Source of the DNA: Clostridia bacterium
GTDB taxonomy: Bacteria; Bacillota; DULZ01
Direction: 5' to 3'
NCBI GenBank assembly: GCA_012520135.1
Contig: JAAYOX010000056.1
Coordinates: 1 to 20,531, forward strand
Length of the DNA: 20,531 nt
Of the stretch, positions 1 through 4,003 are shown piece after piece; position 1 is the stretch's first letter, and each line of letters opens with the position of its first letter. The notes below the pieces were generated by a model. The model did no database searches. It had not been told where the DNA came from and saw only the letters and a program-made list of their open reading frames with translations. The translations under genes and the position numbers were made by a program.

Positions 1-362
1 ACCGGCCAGATGCGGAAATCAAAAAAATCCGTTACATGACCCAAACGAATCCGGTCAATCAGGTTTCCTACGGCTCCCCCTAATTGCAACGCCAAACCAA
101 TCCTCAACAGTTTCTGTTGGTGACCGGTCTTCAGCAAAAACACCAGGATAAAAAGGATTACAGCCACGGCAATAAAAATGAAAAAGCCGGTTCGGTGAGC
201 AAATATACCAAAAGCGGCGCCGGGGTTTTGCACATGGGTCAAATGAAATATTTGGGGGATTAAAGGGATAGAATCCCCGGGCAACATATGGGTCCGTACC
301 AATAATTTTGTAGCTTGATCCAGGAGCACAACAACCAGAGCAATTCCTAAAAGCGGCAACAC
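1..362 (-). CDS. lspA: Lipoprotein signal peptidase (signal peptidase II), C-terminus cut by window edge
   Basis: This is the membrane aspartic protease that removes the signal peptide from diacylglyceryl-modified prolipoproteins. The minus-strand frame from GTG at 362 gives 120 codons and runs off the window. A first membrane segment (LPLLGIALVVVLLDQATK) carries the conserved DQ-TK of the family. VQNPGAAFG, a second hydrophobic stretch and then GGAVGNLIDRIRLG and HVTDFFDF follow; the two Asp in the last motifs (NLIDR and TDFFD) are the catalytic pair in known LspA. GGAGGT lies only 3 nt before GTG 362 and 6 nt before the TTG at 359, so either could be the start; an in-frame stop lies upstream. 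The gene is downstream of the YteA-like gene, as lspA follows ylyA in Bacillus. Its ribosome site is inside a strong hairpin (see 366-409). A longer overlapping frame starting at 402 is a shadow of this gene. Confidence 0.93.
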   Translation of the reverse strand, partial: MLPLLGIALVVVLLDQATKLLVRTHMLPGDSIPLIPQIFHLTHVQNPGAAFGIFAHRTGFFIFIAVAVILFILVFLLKTGHQQKLLRIGLALQLGGAVGNLIDRIRLGHVTDFFDFRIWP

Positions 363-365
363 GAA

Positions 366-409
366 ACCTCCTATGCTGTTCAATTCTTATCCATTTTAGC
401 ATAGGAGGT
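366..409 (-). promoter_or_regulatory. Hairpin sequestering the lspA ribosome binding site
   Basis: On the minus strand, arm ACCTCCTATGCT (409-398) is perfectly complementary over 12 bp to AGCATAGGAGGT (377-366), with a 20-nt loop. The downstream arm contains the lspA Shine-Dalgarno GGAGGT, which ends 3 nt before GTG 362. The upstream arm is a perfect anti-Shine-Dalgarno. There is no T-run after it, so it is not an intrinsic terminator. The inference is translational control or coupling of lspA. The hairpin starts 13 nt after the stop codon of the upstream gene. Confidence 0.7.
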
Positions 410-422
410 CATCTGACTGCAA

Positions 423-1082
423 TTAACCTCTTTCTTTTTCCGTATAGTCCCGGGTAATCTTTCCATCTTCCTCTAAATAATAGGGAATATTATCAACTTC
501 TTCTACCCCGTCCAGGTCCTCATCCCAGTTCACATAGACATTGGGATACTGCGCCCTCTCTTCTCCCAAATCCGACGGTGTCTCCGATGTACCGTAGCGA
601 GCCACAGCCTGCCAGGCATCTTCCCCGTCAAAATAAGCGGCTTCATTGACACTTTGATCACCAAAAGGAGGACGGATTACATCTTCTTCGATGGGGCGAA
701 GATGCCGGTTACCTTGTCCTTCCGCCTCCCTCCGGCAACCGGTACAATGCTCCGTCTCGGGCACTGCCTCCAACCTTTCTTCGTTAATAGGACGGTGACA
801 GTTGCTGCAATACCCGTAGCTGCCTTCCTCAATTCTGGCCAATGCTTTTTCAATGTTATCCAACTGGATCACTGCATTATCCCTCAAAGCCAAGTCTTTA
901 CCCCGTTCGAACAGTTCACTGCCCAAATCCCCGGGATGATTATCATAAAAGGATAGCTCCCCCACACTGTCACCCATGGATGCATGGAGGCCTCTTTCTT
1001 CAATGGAACTGATTTGATTTTCTATTTGCTGTTTTTTGGCCAACAGCTTGTCCCGGTAATAGCCCAGTTTACTTTTATCCAA
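423..1082 (-). CDS. yteA: TraR/DksA-type C4 zinc-finger protein, YteA/YlyA family
   Basis: A 219-residue protein of the DksA/TraR fold, a group that binds RNA polymerase in its secondary channel; YteA-type members are linked to sporulation. The N-terminal half is a charged helical region (KLGYYRDKLLAKKQQIENQ to about residue 85). A C4 zinc finger follows, with YCSNCHRPI at Cys92/Cys95 and HCTGC at Cys113/Cys116 (CX2C-X17-CX2C). The acidic C-terminal tail of about 100 residues is longer than in DksA and fits the YteA-type family rather than the shorter YlyA. The start is TTG, chosen because AAGGAGG stands 7 nt upstream; the next ATG (residue 36) would remove the first helix. Its place between ileS and lspA matches ylyA in B. 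subtilis. The exact paralog name is inferred. Confidence 0.85.
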   Translation of the reverse strand: MDKSKLGYYRDKLLAKKQQIENQISSIEERGLHASMGDSVGELSFYDNHPGDLGSELFERGKDLALRDNAVIQLDNIEKALARIEEGSYGYCSNCHRPINEERLEAVPETEHCTGCRREAEGQGNRHLRPIEEDVIRPPFGDQSVNEAAYFDGEDAWQAVARYGTSETPSDLGEERAQYPNVYVNWDEDLDGVEEVDNIPYYLEEDGKITRDYTEKERG

Positions 1083-1098
1083 TCTTGCTCCTCCTTGC

Positions 1099-1380
1099 TT
1101 AGTATCGTTCCAATACCAGCCTCACCAGATCGGCAATAAAATCGCCGATAACGGGCAAGTTCAGCAAAACCAGTCGCTGCAGTAAGTATAAGACCAAAGC
1201 ACCCAGAATGGTAAAACCGACGGCGGTCCCCAGTCCCCTGGCCAGCCCTGCCATGAAATTGATCCTCCACAGGCGTTTCGGGTCATTTAACATATCCACG
1301 TACTCAGCTAACCGCAGGTTTTCCATGCGGGTAACTAATTCTTCCGTTTTTTGCTGTAGCTTCTCTAAAGAATCTTTCAC
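1099..1380 (-). CDS. Small membrane protein, DUF5665 type
   Basis: A 93-residue protein from the GTG at 1380. It has an amphipathic N-terminal helix (EKLQQKTEELVTRMENL), the segment AEYVDMLNDPKRLWRINF, then a long hydrophobic stretch (about residues 43-66, GLGTAVGFTILGALVLYLLQ) and a hydrophobic tail ending LVRLVLERY. This resembles the DUF5665 family of small Firmicute membrane proteins; no function is known to me. The GTG start is preferred because GGAGG lies about 8 nt upstream. An in-frame ATG at 1413 lacks a ribosome site. It sits 16 nt upstream of the YteA-like gene and is probably co-transcribed with it. Confidence 0.75.
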   Translation of the reverse strand: MKDSLEKLQQKTEELVTRMENLRLAEYVDMLNDPKRLWRINFMAGLARGLGTAVGFTILGALVLYLLQRLVLLNLPVIGDFIADLVRLVLERY

Positions 1381-1437
1381 CGGCCTCCCCTCCTGGGTAA
1401 TCTTATGCCTCATTTCGAATAGTTAATGCCGGGGAAG

Positions 1438-2058
1438 TTAAAAAATAAGTTCTACTTGATCACCGTTTTTCAGTAAGGCACTGTTGGCCTCATCTGTATC
1501 TACATGGAGTTCCAGCCGGTAATTCCGGTTCACGCGAACTGCTACCTCTTCCAGAGTTAAAGCCCTTATTCCCTCTATATGGGCCTTGACCATACTGCCA
1601 CGTTCAATTCCCAGCTGCCGGGCCAAATCCTCAGGCATATGAATATGCCGGGCTGCTATAATAACTCCTTCCGGCAATGCCAGAAGACCTTTGGGCCCGA
1701 TGATGGTGATTCCCGGTGTTCCTTCCAATTGCCCTGAAATGCGAACCGGAGACTTTACACCCAGGCGATAGCTGTCTGTCATGGAAATTTCCACTTGACT
1801 TTGCTTCCGGCAGGGGCCGACGATTCTGACCCCTTCGATAACACCTTTTGGCCCTACCAGGGATACTACTTCCCGGCCGGCAAATTCCCCCGGCTGGCTT
1901 AATTCCTTAAGGGGCTGCAGTTCATGCTCATCCCCAAACAAAACGGCCAAGTCCTCCCGGGATAGATGCACGTGGCGATTAGAGACTCCCACCGGAACCA
2001 AAATGGCGTTTTCTTTTGTTTGAACGGGCGACCTGACCATTTCCAAGGTGATTCCCAC
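1438..2058 (-). CDS. pduL: Phosphate propanoyltransferase / phosphotransacylase
   Basis: PduL-type phosphotransacylase, which interconverts acyl-CoA and acyl-phosphate (acetyl- or propanoyl-), here probably in acetate metabolism with acetate kinase. The two PTAC repeats are visible: VPVGVSNRHVHLSREDLAVL with the zinc-binding HxH, a central KSPVRISGQLEGTPG, then the second half VIIAARHIHMPEDLA and LELHVDTDEAN. These histidine motifs coordinate the two zinc ions in characterised PduL. No microcompartment targeting extension or neighbouring pdu/eut shell genes are visible, so it looks like the free housekeeping form seen in acetogens. The start is uncertain: GTG 2058 has AAAGGAG about 11 nt upstream, while the longer frame from TTG 2079 has no ribosome site. 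A terminator at 2141-2182 separates it from the toxin region. Confidence 0.9.
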   Translation of the reverse strand: MGITLEMVRSPVQTKENAILVPVGVSNRHVHLSREDLAVLFGDEHELQPLKELSQPGEFAGREVVSLVGPKGVIEGVRIVGPCRKQSQVEISMTDSYRLGVKSPVRISGQLEGTPGITIIGPKGLLALPEGVIIAARHIHMPEDLARQLGIERGSMVKAHIEGIRALTLEEVAVRVNRNYRLELHVDTDEANSALLKNGDQVELIF

Positions 2059-2140
2059 TGTTTGGGCATCTCCTTTCAAATAAATGCTTTGCTAATATTA
2101 TTCGGAAAGATTGCCCGGACAACCCGTGGAAATGTTAGAC

Positions 2141-2182
2141 AAAAAAACGGCAAGTGGCCGGATTAATAAACGGCTACTTGCC
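2141..2182 (-). terminator. Intrinsic terminator, minus strand
   Basis: Arms 2182-2171 and 2160-2149 pair over 12 bp (GGCAAGTAGCCG with CGGCCACTTGCC, one G-T wobble, 10-nt loop). After one G they are followed by seven T (2147-2141). It would end the holin-like toxin transcript and protect pduL from readthrough. Confidence 0.8.
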
Positions 2183-2222
2183 AAACGCTGTTTCAAAAGC
2201 AGCCCAGGATTTGGTATTTCCA

Positions 2223-2250
2223 TTGACGAATAGTTTTCTAAATGTTATCA
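2223..2250 (+). promoter_or_regulatory. Candidate antisense-RNA promoter
   Basis: On the plus strand TTGACG (2224-2229) is followed after 17 bases by TATCAT (2247-2252 by the same count, give or take 1-2). It would start an RNA near 2258-2260 running through the complement of the toxin mRNA 3' region. In the TxpA/RatA type I system the antisense RNA overlaps the toxin mRNA 3' end in this way. Function is inferred from position and hexamers only. Confidence 0.45.
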
Positions 2251-2265
2251 TATAACTAGTAAATG

Positions 2266-2451
2266 GAGTTGCCGCTTTGTGCGAGGCGGCTAGTCCTAAT
2301 ACGGTTCAAGCCACCTTTTCAGGTGGCTTAGCTATTTCTTAACAGAGAAATAACTCCTATAACAACAAGGCAGAATGTTAGCAATTCCAGCCAAGTTACC
2401 ATAGGCATCACCTCCCTTCACGGGAAGTGACCAGCCACCAAGCGGCAACTC
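2266..2451. repeat. Inverted repeat bracketing the holin-like toxin gene
   Basis: GAGTTGCCGCTT at 2266-2277 is the exact reverse complement of AAGCGGCAACTC at 2440-2451. On the toxin (minus-strand) RNA the 5' leader can therefore pair with the 3' region over 12 bp. Such pairing of mRNA ends is a known way to keep type I toxin mRNAs untranslated. Inside it, 2309-2330 (AAGCCACCT-TTTC-AGGTGGCTT) is a perfect 9-bp hairpin overlapping the toxin stop codon. Confidence 0.6.
2328..2402 (-). CDS. Putative holin-like (Hol_Tox / TxpA-type) toxin peptide
   Basis: A 24-codon reading frame that begins MVTWLELLTF and continues as a single hydrophobic helix (CLVVIGVISLL), ending RNS. A short hydrophobic peptide with this layout is what the Firmicute putative holin-like toxin family looks like; TxpA of B. 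subtilis is a type I toxin of the same kind. GGAGGTG lies 6 nt before the ATG at 2402. An in-frame ATG at 2408 abuts the ribosome site and is unlikely to be used. The leader upstream (about 2403-2451) is the part that recurs in the broken copy at 3853-3968. Toxicity and membrane action are inferred from family resemblance; the peptide is too short for certainty by eye. Confidence 0.65.
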   Translation of the reverse strand: MVTWLELLTFCLVVIGVISLLRNS

Positions 2452-2461
2452 ACAGAATAAT

Positions 2462-2489
2462 TTTAACATAAAAAAGTAAAGGGACAAGC
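2462..2489 (-). promoter_or_regulatory. Candidate promoter of the holin-like toxin
   Basis: On the minus strand TTGTCC is followed after 16 bases by TAAAAT, just upstream of the conserved GAGTTGCCGCTTGG leader. The block is preserved in the second copy (near 3913-3940), which supports it being functional. The -35 overlaps the arm of the 2478-2514 hairpin. Confidence 0.4.
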
Positions 2490-2514
2490 CTTGAACATTC
2501 AAGACCGTCCCTTT
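2478..2514. terminator. Bidirectional hairpin, likely terminator of relE-phd operon
   Basis: Arms AAAGGGAC (2478-2485) and GTCCCTTT (2507-2514) pair over 8 bp, with an inner TTGAA/TTCAA stem. On the minus strand it is followed by TTTACTTTTTTATG, so it can end the Phd-RelE transcript whose stop is at 2540. The same hairpin recurs at 3932-3968, downstream of ileS. Confidence 0.6.
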
Positions 2515-2539
2515 ATTAGTTTGTCAAGTATCAAATATA

Positions 2540-2854
2540 TCATTTTATAATCTCTGTCAGATCCATTCTAGCATAAACAACCCTGTGAATTTCAACAACC
2601 ATCTCTGTTTCTTTGACTACATAGAATACTAAGTAATTCTTGACCGGCAAAAGCCTATATTCGTTTTCCAGTTCCCTGATTGACTGATAAACTCTGCATG
2701 AATAAGGGAATCGCTCCAGCCTAGATATGGATTTATCCAGCTCATTTAATAAATCCATTGCTGCCCTTGGTGCTTTTAAATGGTCCACGATATAACTCGT
2801 AATATCGGTTAAATCCTTCCTTGCCAAAGGCAGGTATCTGATTTCATACATCAT
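2540..2854 (-). CDS. Type II toxin, RelE/ParE family
   Basis: A 104-residue protein starting MMYEIRYLPLARKDL, typical of the RelE/ParE fold. The family pattern is visible: a first strand, then the helical pair TDITSYIVDHL and AMDLLNELDKSISRLERFP, then YRLLPVKNYLVFYVV and a C-terminal strand EIHRVVYARMDL. This R-x2-x-V-Y/A-R-D ending is common in RelE/YoeB-like mRNA interferases, so ribosome-dependent mRNA cleavage is more likely than gyrase poisoning, but this is inference. The ATG at 2854 overlaps the 3' end of the antitoxin gene by 11 nt, typical of a translationally coupled antitoxin-toxin pair. The longer frame to 2875 is not needed. No frameshift is seen. Confidence 0.85.
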   Translation of the reverse strand: MMYEIRYLPLARKDLTDITSYIVDHLKAPRAAMDLLNELDKSISRLERFPYSCRVYQSIRELENEYRLLPVKNYLVFYVVKETEMVVEIHRVVYARMDLTEIIK

Positions 2855-3131
2855 CAAATTCCAACCTGCCGGCAAGTTTTTCCTTTAATTCATCCATAAC
2901 TTCTTTATGGGAATATCTCTTTTTAGTTGTTTTGGCTTCCAATTCGGCTTCCTTGAGCTTAAAATAGATTTCACTTTCAAACAGTTTACGTTCATAAGCT
3001 TCGATGCTCATAACAACCATGTCCCCATAACCATTCTTGGTCAAGAATACAGGTTCGCCAGTTTCATGGACAATCCTTGAAATATCAGCAAAGTTATTTC
3101 TTAAATCAGAAACCGGTCTAATATGCGGCAT
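2844..3131 (-). CDS. Antitoxin, Phd/YefM family
   Basis: A 95-residue antitoxin: HIRPVSDLRNNFADISRIV followed by GEPVFLTKNGYGDMVVMS is the DNA-binding, dimerising N-terminal Phd/YefM domain. The charged C-terminal tail (KLKEAELEAKTTKKRYSHKE) is the flexible part that neutralises the toxin. ATG 3131 is chosen because GAGGTG stands 6 nt upstream; a GTG at 3140 overlaps that site. The gene precedes its toxin, as usual for this family, and a perfect palindrome overlaps its promoter, which fits autorepression by the antitoxin-toxin complex. Confidence 0.88.
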   Translation of the reverse strand: MPHIRPVSDLRNNFADISRIVHETGEPVFLTKNGYGDMVVMSIEAYERKLFESEIYFKLKEAELEAKTTKKRYSHKEVMDELKEKLAGRLEFDDV

Positions 3132-3151
3132 AATACTCACCTCATAACTAG

Positions 3152-3182
3152 TTTAGCATAATTTTATCATAATTATGCTAAA
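3152..3182 (-). promoter_or_regulatory. Palindromic operator/promoter of the phd-relE operon
   Basis: TTTAGCATAATT (3152-3163) and AATTATGCTAAA (3171-3182) form a perfect 12-bp inverted repeat with a 7-bp centre. It lies about 20 bp upstream of the antitoxin start. On the minus strand TTGTTG, 17 bases, then TAAAAT overlaps it. This is the usual arrangement for Phd-type autoregulation. Confidence 0.65.
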
Positions 3183-3372
3183 TCAACAATTAATACTATG
3201 AAATAACTCAGAATATTAGATGTCAAGGGTTTTGCGGCGGTTATATTTTTCATTAATCATGTTAAACCGCCATACATTTTCCCATATTTTTCTTATAAAT
3301 AGGTAACTCAACTTTCGCACCCTGAAAATCTAGCATAACTCAGTGATAGCACTAAGTTCAGGCATATTGATT
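3183..3372. other. Intergenic stretch between TA promoter and transposase remnant
   Basis: No gene is supported. It is AT-rich, with a weak hairpin around GGCGGTT (about 3236-3242) and AACCGCC (about 3265-3272). The segment near 3302-3320 (AACTCAACTTTCGCACCC) looks like an insertion-sequence terminus and could be the left end of the decayed element that follows; I cannot confirm it because the right end is missing. Confidence 0.4.
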
Positions 3373-3852
3373 ATGTTCCTTGACAAATATTTTTAAAAGA
3401 TCATAAAAGCACCTTTCTAAATTGGCTGGCTTCTTCGCATGGCCGGCATCCGTAAAACCTATGGAATTTCCAGCTTTACTGTATTTTTTATCATCTTCCA
3501 GCTGGTATTCCAGGGTCGCAACCTTTTTCGCTTGCTGGAAAGCAAGCGAGGAAGAAGTACTCCCGGGCAAAGATGTTATATACCGTTTTCTTAATGAAAC
3601 CAACTATAACTGGAGAAAATTCCTCCACTCATTAAGCAGGCGGGTTGTTTCGCGCTTTGAAAGCCTTACCTCCGCACGTCGTGTCCGTATTTTTATCGTT
3701 GATGATTCTGTTATGGGGCGACAACGCAGTAAAAAAGTTGAACTTTTGGCTAAAGTCTTTGACCATGTTTCCGGTCGCTTTGTTCGCGGTTTTAACTTAT
3801 TAACCCTGGGTTGGTCCGATGGGTTTAGTTTTGTGCCTATTGACTTCACAAT
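3373..3852 (+). pseudogene. Decayed, truncated IS4-superfamily transposase
   Basis: The only plus-strand coding remnant in the window. From about 3530 the frame reads VLPGKDVIYRFLNETNYNWR, then VDDSVMGRQRSKKVELL and GFNLLTLGWSDGFSFVPIDF. These are typical of the N-terminal part and first catalytic Asp region of IS4-superfamily DDE transposases. The 5' part is broken: an ATG at 3373 runs into a stop after seven codons, an in-frame TAA lies at 3404, and a stretch between about 3440 and 3530 reads as low-quality sequence suggesting frameshifts. Homology ends at about 3852, where the sequence switches to the holin-toxin leader. The later catalytic Asp and Glu are absent, so the element cannot move by itself. 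Confidence 0.8.
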
Positions 3853-3968
3853 CCATAGACATCACCTCCCTCCACGGGAAGTGACTAGCCACCAAGCGGC
3901 AACTCTCAGAATAATTTTAACATAAAATATTAAAGGGACAATCCTTGAATACTCAAGACTGTCCCTTT
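3853..3968. repeat. Holin-toxin leader repeat, copy B, cut at the toxin start codon
   Basis: Closely matches 2399-2514 (candidate promoter, leader with AAGCGGCAACTC, ribosome site GGAGGTG and ATG at 3856-3854 on the minus strand). After the ATG the toxin sequence is replaced by the transposase remnant. The surviving frame would make a short unrelated peptide (MDCEVNRHKTKPIGPTQG), so this toxin copy is destroyed. The hairpin 3932-3939/3961-3968 lies 36 nt past the ileS stop and probably ends the ileS transcript. Confidence 0.8.
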
Positions 3969-4003
3969 TTCTATTCGGTACCGGCCTAACCCATTACCTA
4001 TGA

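Larger units (their letters stand above)
2399..2514. repeat. Holin-toxin leader repeat, copy A (direct repeat)
   Basis: The block from CCATAG at 2399 to the end of the hairpin at 2514 is closely repeated at 3853-3968 in the same orientation, with scattered single-base differences. It contains, reading on the minus strand, the hairpin, the candidate promoter, the leader, the ribosome site and the ATG of the toxin. Copy A continues into an intact toxin; copy B does not. Confidence 0.85.

Noticed and set aside
55..402. 115-codon minus-strand frame starting MLKWIRIEQ
   Set aside because: It is the +1 frame of lspA; the lspA frame from 362 has the catalytic motifs.
366..409. Hairpin before lspA as an intrinsic terminator
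   Set aside because: No T-run follows; the next bases are the lspA start.
3604..3849. 81-codon minus-strand frame MKSIGTKLNPSD and the neighbouring frame at 3358-3603
   Set aside because: Both are antisense to the transposase remnant, whose plus-strand frame has the family motifs.
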